The position numbers and the translations under genes were made by a program. Shown in pieces: positions 39,951 to 52,364 of a stretch of DNA of 64,000 bases. The stretch is taken from the NCBI GenBank assembly GCA_036971475.1, contig JBAIZL010000376.1:3764001-3828000 (forward strand), read 5' to 3'. The stretch comes from Prosapia bicincta. Its lineage: Eukaryota > Arthropoda > Insecta > Hemiptera > Cercopidae. The notes beneath the pieces were generated by a model. That model was given only the letters and a program-made list of their open reading frames with translations, searched no databases and had not been told where the DNA came from. How positions within the stretch are numbered: position 1 is the first letter of the stretch; each line of letters begins with the position of its first letter.

Positions 39951-41153
39951 CACTTACAACTTTTTTTAAAAAATGTTTTAACTTGCCTATAGTAGCACTT
40001 ACTTTTTTGTGTTGAGGACGGCCGTTTCGGGAGATGTGTCCCTTTGTCAACTCAGACCGTAACTGATCTCAAGGTTTACGTAGGTTAGGGTGGGGGTGGG
40101 ATATTTTGGTGGTGTGGGTGTATTTTGTGTGTATTAGGAGTTATGATGTCAAAAAGTGCGTGTGAGTTGTAATGTAATTGTGTATTGAGTATGTGTGTAG
40201 GGTGTAGTTTGAAGTGCCTATATATTTCGTATTGTTCGGTTGTGTAGCGTTGGTTATTTCTGTGTTGTTTATGAAGAATTTGTAAGTTAGATGTTATGTC
40301 TGTGTAGTCGTGTTTTGTGGGGTTGAGATGATCGGCGAAGTTTGATTGGTAGTTATTGTTTTTTAGTGCTTTTATATGTTCTTGGTAACGTGTGTGAAAT
40401 GACCTCCCTGTCTGGCCTATGTAAAAACTGGGGCATGAACTGCAAGTTAGTTTGTAAACTCCAGTGGTGTTGTAAATGTCGTTGATTTTGCTGTTGGGTT
40501 TAAATTGTTTGTTGAGAGTGTTGTGTGTGGAGTAAGCTATTTTGTAGTTGAGTTTAAACAATTTAAACCCAACAGCAAAATCAACGACATTTACAACACC
40601 ACTGGAGTTTACAAACTAACTTGCAGTTCATGCCCCAGTTTTTACATAGGCCAGACAGGGAGGTCATTTCACACACGTTACTAAGAACATATAAAAGCAC
40701 TAAAAAACAATAACTACCAATCAAACTTCGCCGATCATCTCAACTCCACAAAACACGACTACACAGACATAACATCTAACTTACAAATTCTTCATAAACA
40801 ACACAGAAATAACCAACGCTACACAACCGAACAATACGAAATATATAGGCACTTCAAACTACACCCTACACACATACTCAATACACAATTACATTACAAC
40901 TCACACGCACTTTTTGACATCATAACTCCTAATACACACAAAATACACCCACACCACCAAAATATCCCACCCCCACCCTAACCTACGTAAACCTTGAGAT
41001 CAGTTACGGTCTGAGTTGACAAAGGGACACATCTCCCGAAACGGCCGTCCTCAACACAAAAAAGTAAGTGCTACTATAGGCAAGTTAAAACATTTTTTTA
41101 AAAAAAAGTTGTAAGTGATTACTAGTAGCTCACGCGAAGATGGAATCAACAAA
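39951..41153. mobile_element. Family A element: near-perfect palindrome of two PLE 3' ends
   Basis: The minus-oriented half (39951-40509) and plus-oriented half (40558-41153) are close to identical, around a 48-base centre present once. The right half is longer at its end (TAGTAGCTCACGCGAAGATG). Flanked by AAAAAATGTTT (39940-39950 and 41154-41164). High arm identity points to recent formation. Confidence 0.88.
40085..40561 (-). CDS. PLE C-terminal fragment with GIY-YIG endonuclease (family A)
   Basis: 158 codons, starting at the palindrome centre rather than at a true N-terminus. TGVYKLTCSSCPSFYIGQTG and RSFHTRYQEH form the GIY-YIG core; later YEIYRHF is the usual PLE C-terminal helix; the tail is His/Pro-rich. 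No reverse transcriptase is attached. The copy in the right arm has a stop where this one has Gln of YQEH. Whether it is ever translated is unknown. Confidence 0.8.
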   Translation of the reverse strand: MFKLNYKIAYSTHNTLNKQFKPNSKINDIYNTTGVYKLTCSSCPSFYIGQTGRSFHTRYQEHIKALKNNNYQSNFADHLNPTKHDYTDITSNLQILHKQHRNNQRYTTEQYEIYRHFKLHPTHILNTQLHYNSHALFDIITPNTHKIHPHHQNIPPPP

Positions 41154-41389
41154 AAAAAATGTTTATTAAAATTTCATTACAGTTTTGTTAAATAATGTTA
41201 CATGTTAAATTATTATTATTACATTTATAATTTAAACAACTGGCTGAAACCAATGACACTCAGAATATTTATCGACAATTGTGTTTCACACTAATTGTAT
41301 CATTTCCGCCAATGCTTTGATTACAGGCCAGTTTCATTAAAAAAAAATTACCATTTTAATTTTAAGTTATATGTGATCTTGTATACTCC

Positions 41390-42110
41390 TTCAGCCCTGT
41401 CTTGTTGGTTTTGGTGTGTTTCTGTACTATGTAGGGGTTTTTTAGTTGTGTTGGATGTTTTAAATGCTACTTTCTATTAAGGTTGCGGAATGAGGAAGCT
41501 ATTTTTGTGATCTATTGTTGTGATATGTTAATCTTATGTATTTTAGTATTCATGTGTTATTGTTATGTTATGTGCGAGTGTTTTTTTAGTACATTATGTT
41601 GTCTATCAGGCTGTTTGTATCCGTTTCTACAAACTATGTAATTTATTATTTTGAGTTCAGTAATCTGTTTATGTATTTGTGGAAGGTGTTTATCCATGTT
41701 ATGTTGCCTTTGTATAGACTTAAGATGTCATTGAGTTATCTGTACCAATATATTATTTTATGGGTGTATTTGAGGTTGTTAATGATATATTTTTATTCAA
41801 GATTGTGCATGAATATTTTTGACAGGGGGGATCCTATGGGTATGCCTTTGTTTTAAGTTTAGTATTTGTGGTATGTGAAGTAAGTCTGAGAAGTGATTGT
41901 TTCTGTTAGTGTTATTATTTCTTTGGTTATGTTGTCTGGTGTGTTGTTCTCTATTAACATTTGTTTAAGTATGTTTATAATTTCTTTGATTGGTTTGTTG
42001 GTGTATAAATTGGTTATGTCAAACAATGCTAGTGTAGAGTTATGTGGTATGTGTGTGTTTCTTATTTTTTGTGCAAGATCTATGTTGTTTTTTTAAGGCT
42101 GGATTGAATC
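41390..42110 (-). pseudogene. Decayed PLE reverse transcriptase
   Basis: The minus frame reads STLALFDITNLYTNKPIKEI (RT motif A, FD..NLYTNIP), SQTYFTYHKY, GIPIGSPLSKIFMHNLE (motif B) and YW.R.LNDI in place of the (Y)VDD box. Several stops and a changed active site. Near 41390 AEGVYKIT looks like the start of a GIY-YIG domain after a deletion. Upstream of the esterase-like exons and on the same strand. Confidence 0.72.
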
Positions 42111-42793
42111 AAAGAAACCATAAACATACTTAAATTTTTTGATTATAAGTTATTGGTTAATAGTAAGGGTCAGTGACCATTTTGCATTAATAACCTTCTT
42201 GAGACAATGATTAATAAAAATTGAAATTTTTATGTGATAAATATTTATAACGTTTTACAACTGCATAGAAGAAATATTTGAAATCAGTACTGAAAAGCTG
42301 AGATTTGGTTTCATAATTGTTTATGCACATACACACACACACATAAATATATGGTAAGAAAAATATTTTCAGGTTATTCAATACTGAATTTATATGCATC
42401 ATAAAAAGTTTTTAAAGAGAGTTTTTACAGACGTATTTTTTCCAAACCCTTTGATGAATAATTTTTTAAAAAATTTAAAACATAATAAAATTCAACTTAA
42501 AACAGTGTTAGGAGTGATTTAAAAAAAAGTGGAATTACAAAATGTGAAATCAGGTTTGTCAAGGCAGTTGGGACAAATGTCTGTTGCCCATATTACCTGG
42601 AGATGTTTAGCAATAACCATAAATATTTATACATGCAAATAGTACAACTTTCTTCCATTTTGATTTTTCAAATCCGCTGAATAAAATTTAAAATCTGATA
42701 AATGCCAGTATTATTTAACTTGATTGAGGATAGATACTTAATATATAGTATACCAAAACCAGAAAACCAAATGACTATTAATTATTTTTATTA

Positions 42794-42972
42794 ATCACTT
42801 TAACAATAGTTTATGTTTATCCAATCAAAAACGTTCCATCTCAGTAAGTTTTCACAAATTTACAAAATTTAAAGTTCAGATAGTCTTAAACTATTGTTAA
42901 AGTGGTTAGTTAAGATAGTTATGAAGTGATAGTTAAGAACGTAATGGAATACAAAATTCAAGATATTAATCA
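42794..42972. mobile_element. Family F foldback with intact centre, 13-bp TSD
   Basis: Arms around AATCACTTTAACAATAGTTT and its complement. Flanked by ATTATTTTTATTA (42781-42793 and 42973-42985). The centre has CTTACTGAGATGGAACG on the minus strand, reminiscent of a reduced hammerhead. Confidence 0.75.
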
Positions 42973-44033
42973 TTATTTTTATTATTATTACTATTATTAC
43001 ATAAATCACTGAGTGCATTTTCAATCCAAAACAATTTTGTTGAGAGATTTACTAAAATAATTTTTGTTGCAAATTTTGGTAGTTCTTTTCATAAATTAAA
43101 TACATTTAAAAAAAATTACTCATCAAGAACATTTTTGTGGTAAAATTGATGTACTTTTTAAGCACCTATAAAATAATGTTCAAATGTATGATCAGAGAAT
43201 GGAATACCTACTTTAACAAATTTTAACATATTGAAATTCTAAAAAGTAATTTTGTTTTACAAATTGATCTAATACAAATTACAATTAGGCAATAATTAAT
43301 TTTTAATTTATATCAAATGCTAGGTTTCTTTTTCATCTATTTAAATTATACATATTTCTAATTCATCCTCCCATGGAATATCCCATGGCTTCCCTGGATA
43401 ATTTGCTTATTAGGAAACATAAATTCCATATAATTGTTACTTAAAGCGTACAATTTAATAAAACCTTGAATGTACAGTATTTCTAGTTCTCAACAGTTCT
43501 CGATAAAATGTAATAATGTTTGCACAAAGCTCAATTTTACATTAGATACAATATTATGACTGTATAGTTCATGTATATATTTGAATATCTGCAACATATT
43601 TTTAAAATTACCTAACGTAAGTTGCTTGACTAACTCCACTTGATTTTAAACCAGTATATAAAGAATTGGCTGAACTATAATCACTTATGATACTCCAAAG
43701 TACTATCCTTACACTTATCGATAGCTAGTAGATCCCCAGATCACCCTCACAGTTAGTGGAGTCATTAGAAAGAAAATATTTTGAATAAACAGTGACAAAA
43801 CTTATGTATCATAACTAGGATACTCCTTCTCTATGTTTTTCATTTGAACTCAGTAACTTGCTTACTGTTAATTTAAAGTCAATTTAAGTAAATTTACTAA
43901 TACATTACATTAAGAGACTGAGTGATCAAAAACAGTAATTATTTTACTAACTCCAATTTTCAAACTTAAAAGTTACGCCAACCGTCTTCAAAAACAATAC
44001 CCATGAATTCTCAGTTTTATATAAATGTTTAGG

Positions 44034-44789
44034 CAGTGGCGGTTTGTCCAAAAGGGCTGTGGGGAGCAGCCCTCCCAATTACAAAAATTAATTTTTAATT
44101 AATATTCATTTGTCTTAAATTAGGTTAAGAAGAGCTTAGAATTATTTAAGCAATGTTAAAACCATAAAATATTGAGCAGTTGACGGACGAAATTAGCCAC
44201 AAGCTCCGTGCGGGGCTCACAGCAAAGAGCCCCAGACTAGTGCATTGAGTGTGCGTGGAATAAGCTGAAACAGTCAAAACCGTGCGGTGACGTCACTCAA
44301 CGAGCTTGTTACGGGTGGCCTGGAATGGAGTCCTGTAGTCATGTGCATGTGCTGAGAAATGACTAATCAGTGCTGCTACTCTTCAGTACAATTCTATATG
44401 ATTTAGGAAGCAGCATTGTAGGCTTATTTGTAATGTTCTCACAATGTTTCCATTTATAGATCCTTTGATGCGCATACAAAGTGGCCTAATATACTTTTAA
44501 AAGTAAAACTTGATTCAAACTACTCGTTGAGTACTCGACGCTTTAGCATAGGCAATCACTTAACTACCCAACCTAGCAACATTTCGTAAATCACACCGTA
44601 ATATGTCTATTAGTTATAGCAATGTTAATATATTAATCAATAAGTATAACTTAATAAAAGTTGTAGGTGCTTAGAATGTAAAACGAGTTAAATGGGTATC
44701 AAATTTCAAAATTGTCTCCGCACCTCGTAAATCTGGGGAGACCCCTTGTCATGAGCCCCACCAATGTAATTGGGCAGGAGCCGCCACTG
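44034..44789. mobile_element. Non-autonomous hAT-type element, 8-bp TSD
   Basis: Terminal inverted repeats CAGTGGCGG(T/C)T at both ends and an exact 8-bp duplication TGTTTAGG (44026-44033, 44790-44797), the hAT signature. The inside (756 bp) is GC-richer than its surroundings and has no transposase frame. Confidence 0.9.
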
Positions 44790-45902
44790 TGTTTAGGATG
44801 TTTTCATAGATGTATCTCACGTGAATAAATGACAAAATAGGAAAGAACAACTCTTTAATTAAAAAATAATCCATTTCTTCCAGTTAAAATAAAAAAATTG
44901 TATTTTACATTGTGAAATAGTGTTACTAGTAATCTAATAAAACTGAAGATAATTTTCACAAAATATAAGTTTCTTTTCTTTGTAACAAATGGTTTTTGGT
45001 GTCAAATTTATCATCCTCAATGTTATAACAGTATAATTTGATTAGCACATGTAACATTGAGGATTATTACTTGTTTGCTAAAATGGTTTTGTATTATCAA
45101 AGGTATTTTTGTGTTCAATTTTTATTAACTGTCATACATAGTCATATTAATGAGCTTACAGTAAGATCTAAATAAAATCAGGAATTTTCTCTAAATTGAT
45201 TCCCATTATTTTCATTGATTTTTATTATTATATGGTCTAATATTTCATCCTGTTTATTCAGTTTATAATCCTGACATTATTTACTTTCTCAACATGTTAC
45301 AGGTCTTTTTTATTTTATAAACTCAATAATTTAGTATCTTCTCCAACTTATCATCAAAATATCTTTCAGAGAATCTATGTTTAACATAAATACTACACTG
45401 CCAGAAATATGAACTTAAAATCAATTCCTATCATTTAAAAAGTTCCCAGCAAGTTGAACAAATTTGCTGCATGCAAATTGTGATTCCTCAGGATGCAGTG
45501 AGACTTCAAAAACATTTCAACTTAAAAGCAAACTGTCAAGTAGCCAAGTCACGAATGCATAATGCAGATCAGGCAACAGGTACAAGATGAAATTTACATA
45601 CATATGGAGACATTTCTTCAAGGTCATTTTGACTAGAAAGGTTGGAGTGGCAATGCCCTAGCTGAACCCACTCAGTACAAAGCTGAAGTAGGGACCAATA
45701 ATATCTATATAGGTCCGTCTCTTCTTTCACATAAATAGATAAATGGCTTCACTCTCTTCCTCTGTAGTTGATGAATGCAAGAGGTTGGTTTAGAAGTTAC
45801 CCAAGGCTTCGAAGTGCCAAATTAGATGTTCATGAAGATTGTCTAAAGTGGTCAAAAAACTTTTGTTTCAGTAAGTTTTTCAAAAATTTACTCAAAACAT
45901 AG

Positions 45903-46149
45903 ACAACATTTGTTGATTCCATCTTCGCGTGAGCTACTAGTAATCACTTACAACTTTTTTTAAAAAAATGTTTAAACTTGCCTATAGTAGCACTTACTTT
46001 TTTTGTGTTGAGGACGGCCGTTTCGGGAGATGTGTCCCTTTGTCAACTCAGACCGTAACTGATCTCAAGGTTTACGGCCGTCCTCAACACAAAAAAAGTA
46101 AGTGCTACTATAGGCAAGTTTAAACATTTTTTTAAAAAAAAGTTGTAAG
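45903..46149. mobile_element. Short family A foldback, 11-bp TSD
   Basis: Almost perfect inverted arms (CTTGCCTATAGTAGCACTTA and complement) with a short centre; coding part absent. Flanked by TCAAAACATAG (45892-45902 and 46150-46160). Confidence 0.87.
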
Positions 46150-46867
46150 TCAAAACATAGGTTCGGCAATTAAATTAATAATTTGCTGATCATAATGAAC
46201 AGTAAAACCTACAAGTCTGATACAGAAAAAGGTTTCAAAACTGAAAATAAAATAAATAAAAAACGCTTCAGGGACGCTGACTTGGATACAGGTGGAATGT
46301 CCTCATCTCAGCAGGTTTTACCAAAAATTTACATAAATTATACTTTAGTAAGCTGTTAATTTAATAATAAAGTTGAAGTTTCATCCATTGCAATAACATT
46401 CACGATTTCAAGCCATTATGGCAAGCTGCCAACCATGAATACAAGAAGATGGTTTTGAAAGCAAAAAACAATGCTTATATTCGACTAAACTAAAAACTGA
46501 TGAAGATAACTTAGTGTGTTTAAGTTATCAAGTTTTCGAAAATTCATTAAAAAATTTATTTTGGCAAGTGTCGTGTTTAATAACTTTTATATCGAAGTTG
46601 AAAGTAACAATAATAGCCATGAAGGAGTAGAAAGAAACATGTATACAAAGTGCAAAACTAATTTGACTACAATATATTATGACCTTTTAAAAGAAAAAGT
46701 GTTTCTAGAATTATTAAAGTAGTCATAGCTGTAATTTATTTTCACCATAAAGTTAAGCTACTACTATACACATAAAGATGTTATTATGTACAGCAATTTA
46801 TAATGTTTACGATTGACAATGTTTGCATATAAGTTGTGGTTATAATTGGTAAAGGGATATATGTCTT

Positions 46868-47765
46868 AAAACATCGTTAAATTCCTTCTATTAGTTCACA
46901 CTCTCTTGATATATTTGTACAAATTTTCAATCGTTAATAAAATACCATTTCATTCATCCAATCAAAATCAAATACATTTTTTTAACTTTTAGTGGATGAC
47001 AATTGATGTTATTACAATTTTTTTCAAATATTTATTCAATAATTAAATTATAAAAATTTCGGTGTCTAGGTCGGATTCCAATGAGTATCTTGGTGTTCGA
47101 AGTCTAACGTTTTGGCACTGCGCCAATTTTACCATAGCCAATAATGTAGTCTTCAAAGATGTACATGAATTTTCATTTGTTCTCATCTGGTTGTCATAGA
47201 AACCTTCATTGTCCAACCTTAAATTGTTTCCATGGTTACTACATATAAATAATGCTCTAGGATTAAAAATGAATGAAAAGAATAAAATAAACAAACTGGA
47301 TTAACAGTATTGAACCTTGGTTCATAAACGGACAATGCGAAAGGAAAGTGAAAAGAAACTACAAAAAAATGCAAGCAACAAAAAAAAAAGAATATAAATT
47401 GTAACAAACAAAACTAATATTTGTTGATTCCATCTTCACGTGAGCTACTAGTTATCACTAAACACTTTTAAATGTTTATTACCTTGCCTATAGTAGGACT
47501 TACTTAGTAGCAGTTACGGTCTGACTTGACAATGGGACACATCTCCCGAAACGGCCGTCCTCAACAAAATAAGTGCTATTATAGGCAAGTTTATAAACAT
47601 TTAAAAGTGTTTAGTAAACAAAACTAATAGTGTAACACCATACATAGAAAAAAATGGAAGATTGCAAGGAAATTCGCTTTCTATTTTGCTACTTATTATT
47701 GTTCTGACATATGTATGTACAAATTTATATTATTGTAATTATAAAATAAAAAGAAACTAAAACAA
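46868..47765 (-). repeat. Interspersed repeat R1, copy 2, interrupted
   Basis: Reverse copy of R1 with its tRNA-like part near 47066-47135. Interrupted at 47419-47615 by a family A foldback; the flanks rejoin in register with copy 3. Confidence 0.75.
47419..47615. mobile_element. Short family A foldback nested in R1, 13-bp TSD
   Basis: About 95-bp inverted arms (GATTCCATCTTCACGTGAGC, AACGGCCGTCCTCAACA). Flanked by AAACAAAACTAAT (47406-47418, 47616-47628). R1 copy 3 near 63860 has one comparable segment and no insert. Confidence 0.88.
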
Positions 47766-50700
47766 AATTTGTCTTTGTTGATTTAGGTAAGAATTGACTC
47801 TAAAAAAAATTATATTACTTGTTTTTTAGTCAAGAGTAATACCTGCAACAAAGATTTACATATCCTTTATACATATCTATTACCATGTAAAAGACTTTTC
47901 GTAGAACTTAATAATTACCTAGAACTTCAGGATGAGTAATTTCAGGAAACAACTTCATAACAAATTACTTGAGGAATATCCTTCAGTTTTTCTATTAGCA
48001 ATTCCGTTCTAGGAAATTCTGATATAAGTGTACAAAGTAGTGTTTGAAACATTATTTCATTTTAAAATAAAAAATGAACAGTATTTTTCTTAATTTATCT
48101 GAATATACTTATATAATTAACTAGGGGTTATGTAAGGGCAAGTGCCATTATTATGGAGATGTTTGATACCTTTAAGTTCCTAAAAACCCTATAAATTTTG
48201 TAAATTGAGAAAAAACTACATTTCCCCCACTCCTTCGTGCCAATACCTTTAATTTCAGCCATCTCCTTGCTCTAGTACAACCTTTCAAGCTCCCACAATA
48301 TTTCTCTCAAAATTCGACTTACGAAATTATATACTTATATTAATACTTATATTTAATAAAACAAGTTTCACAAGTCAACCGAAACCTAATATATCTCCTA
48401 TTTGAACAGTATTAACTGTATTTAAAAACATAATCATAAATTTATAATTTTTAAATACCTAAATTTTCAATAGGTTTTTAATTCATAAATACAAAAATAA
48501 GAATTCCTTTCATTTATAAAAGTATAAAGGATTTTTTTAACTAGCTTTGAATAATGCAAGATGAATAGAGGAAAATAGAAACCACAAATACATAAAAAAG
48601 ACAGCAAATTTATGAGGAAATACAAATTTCTGTAAGATTATATCTCTTTTGCTTTTCTTTCTGAAAAATATTTTACACTTCTATAAATATAAATATAAAT
48701 GGAAGATGAACCTTTGTTCAAGTTAATTCATTCATAAAATCCTCATTCAAATACAAAGTAAGTGTTACTTTTGCTTCAAGTCCCTAAACTTAAGTTTATA
48801 TATCTTAAAGGGCCTAGGTGTATTTTGATATATTTTCATTATATAATATGTATTATTTGAGCCTCTGTATGTACATTATATCTACATATATATGTATCTA
48901 CATATAATTAATATTACCTAAATACTATCCTATATTCTTAATTCATTTATTTCAATACAGCAAGTTTTAAAACTCTTATTTTGCCATTAGAAATCGAAAG
49001 CAAAATATCTGATTGATTCAATAAAAGGATTGGAATAAATTTTTCTGGATATTGAAAAATTGATATTGCCTTTAAATAAACTATTGTAAAACTCTACAAA
49101 TTTTTAAAAATAAAAGAAGGCATTGAATTTCATCTTCTCTCCAAATAATCTACAAATTTTTAATTTCTTAGAATTCTAATTTTACACTGACATTTTTAAA
49201 TATAAGAATCTCTAAATATCAGTGTATATGTTAGCTATGGCCTATTAATTGTTTTAAAAAGTAAAATCATACTTAATATTATTGTGAATAGTATATTTGA
49301 CTAAAAATGTTATTTTTTTTTACTTTGTTTAGTGATTTCAAAGAAATCTTGTGCAATTTATGTGTCATTGTCACCCCCAAGTTTACCTCCTAAGGCAACA
49401 ATGGTTCAGTTTGCTACCTTAATACAAAATAATTATTTTTTTCAGTCTATCTACACAAACAAAATATTTATAACTATAAATGAAGGATATTTTGTAAGAA
49501 TTATAAAATTTGTATCACCTTTGATAATTTGTTTTATGTCAAATAACATGCTCAGTTATTGATAACACATTATTGTGTATTTTTTTAAATGGTAGTATTA
49601 TTTTTGTAAACAAAATAAGAAAACTATTGAAATAGTAAAATTTGTTTTCAATGATAAAAGCCAGAAAACTAGTAGATTTAAAAATGAGTTTCCTTTTGTT
49701 ATTATGCCAACCTAATCTATGTAAAATATTTTGTAATATTATGGTTATATGAATTAATTTTTACAGTTAATCATTAGTTTAAAAAACACAATATGCAAGA
49801 TTTCACATTCTATTTTCAAAAATCTTAATTATAATAATATAAAGGATTTTAATGAATCGTGAGATAAATTCTATGTTTGTTAGTATCGACTTTTCGAGCA
49901 TAACAGGCTGGTCCTGGTACCAAAATATTCTAATAATTTAAATAGACCTATATTTTTACAGAAGTCAATTTAAAAACTCAATTGATTCTAGGTTTTCAAA
50001 TTGTCCTGGGTAAAAGCACATTTAAATTATTAAAATATTTTATTCTTGAAGAGGGAAATGAAAGATGGTTGAAATCAATTTTCATCTTGATTAAATAGAA
50101 TCAATTGAATTAAAATTTTGTTTTCTAAACTATCTTTGTTAAAAGTTTTCCAAACTAAACCACATATAGATATCGTTGGTAAAGAAGACAACAAAAATGT
50201 GCAATCTATCACAATACATGGATGTCAAAGGCTATCAGAAGTGAGTGGTTAGGTTAAGTTCTATATTATAGATGTACACAGTTACAATTATTTGTATAAT
50301 AATAATATCGACGTTCAGTTTAATTTACAATAGGTTATTAATATTTAGTATTTTACTAAAGATTTTTAAATATGTTTATAAATAAGCTTAACAATTATAA
50401 TTTTAAAGGATGTCGGTTTTAAAAGGTTTGATACCCAAATATAAAATTAAGAAACATGCAACTAAACCGAAATTAATTTTTATGTTATTTAAAATGAGTA
50501 ACAGTTGCGTATATATGTAATTTATTAAATTATTTATTTATTTAAATCTTAAGTTTATGGGTGCTAAATGCAATTTTTTGAAACTTCAATTTTCAGTTTT
50601 TTTATCGCCTAAAAGAAATTTTTTGACTACACCAATAAGAAGACCCAACAAATAATTGGATAACTAAAATTTTAATAGTCTCTAATGATAGACTAAATTA

Positions 50701-51740
50701 ACTTTTTAATTTGAGTTACTATTCTAAAGGGTGTGGTGTGACTGTGTGTCTTTCTTTTTATTATTTTACTGCACATGATGTTCAGTGAAACTATTAAGAT
50801 CAAACTTTGCAACATTTACAATTTATAATTGGAGTAAATTTATAAAAAAACTTTCGTAGACAATACCTTTTATAGGACTAAGAAAAACTATTGCATTCGA
50901 AAACATTTATTCTCAGCATAATTTTATAAATTTATTTAAATAATAGGTTCATCGAATCGTAACACTAGTAAGATTAAGCTTTCCTTTAAAGTTTTATTGC
51001 GGATTTCTCATTATGTCTAGTTGACATTTTTCCAAAGCAGAGACTGATCAAGTTTTGTTGGAATTTTAGTAACAATTTGTAATAAAAATTTACAAATTAA
51101 AACGATCACAATTTTAATTTTTGATTCAACAAAACATACTATTAAAGCACTAAACATCTTTAGATGTTTGGATTATAAAATAATATGTATTTACATATTA
51201 ATTGCCCATGAAAATAGGGAAAATGTACTTTTTGCTAAATTTGGCAAAATATTTTTCAATAATTATAAATAATTAAGTTGTTCTGAGAATAAACTTGTTT
51301 TAATTTTTAAGGGGGAAAAATCAAATACCTGAAATTGAATTTTTTGTTTTGACAACATATTAATAATAATAACAATAATCATACAGCAAAAACTTTACTC
51401 TAAATCTGTTTATAAATATCATGCCATGATCTGCTTTTTATATATTTTAAATAAATTGTATCAAGGAACATTTGATGATGTTTAACCAAGAGAATAACAT
51501 TAACTAAATTTCTCTATGCTTTTTGCTGATATTATAGTCAGCATTATCAAGAGCTAGTAAAATATTTAGTGAAAAAACAATTCTAATCTAATCTCTAAGC
51601 ATATTAGGCGTAATACCTTCCATCAATTTTATATATTGACATTATCGAGAATCTCATTCACCATTCAACACCTAAATCAAACTGTTCGGCAGTTAATGTT
51701 CTAACTGTTGACTGGTGAATCAGGCTCTTGTTAATCTTAA
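47766..51740. other. AT-rich spacer, no features recognised
   Basis: About 4 kb without a convincing exon, RNA gene or foldback. The frames here are short and Lys/Asn/Ile/Phe-rich. Confidence 0.4.
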
Positions 51741-51879
51741 AATATTAATATTCTGTTTAATTATCACTAAGAGGCCTCACAACATTTTAGTCCCAAACTG
51801 CAACAGTTATGTGCCACACTGGAATACAAACACTGATACTGAACTCAACCTTTGCTGACCAGATAATAGAAACAGACAC

Positions 51880-52290
51880 ACTCATACAAACATAACCCCA
51901 ATGTGGAAACTATCCACAAACAGACCCTATCTCAACACATCAGGTAAAAATAAAATTTAAAAACATAAAAGAACACAAAATTCAAAGTAATGATATTTAC
52001 AAACACAATAGAACATAAAATATAAAGATATTAAATGAACAAAATCTTGTTGCTGTTCATGACGAGCTCGTTGTTAATTACTTATTACACTTTTGCTATT
52101 AATTGCGACCAGACTTTTTGTTACATAAAGGTTGTTAAATTGTTAATTTACACTTGGAAGAAACGTTTTTGTTTTACGACTTCTTCAGCCTCCTGACAAA
52201 AACGTTTCCTCCAAGTGTAAGTTAACAATTTAACAACCTTTAGTTAACAAAATGTCTGGTCGCAAGTAATAGCAAAAGTGTAATAAGTGA
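51880..52290. mobile_element. Family G PLE-tail foldback, copy 2
   Basis: Arms around TGCGACCAGACTTTTTGTTA and its complement. The centre has GGCTGAAGAAGTCGT on the minus strand, a hammerhead CUGAAGA core with a normal hairpin start, but the GAA segment is eroded. To the left it runs into a probable coding end shared with the 20.4 kb copy (CTTGTTGCTGTTCATGACGA). Confidence 0.68.
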
Positions 52291-52364
52291 ACAAAAGCAA
52301 TACAAAGCACATATAGTGTACGATTTCACCACATTATGGAAATACCTATTTGGTTTATGAGGTT

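Noticed and set aside
40000..40070. Hammerhead in the family A tail (CTGAGTTGA...CCCGAAACGGCCGTC)
   Set aside because: GAAAC and a palindromic helix III are present, but the CUGANGA core has extra bases and helix I does not pair cleanly, so I call it hammerhead-like at most.
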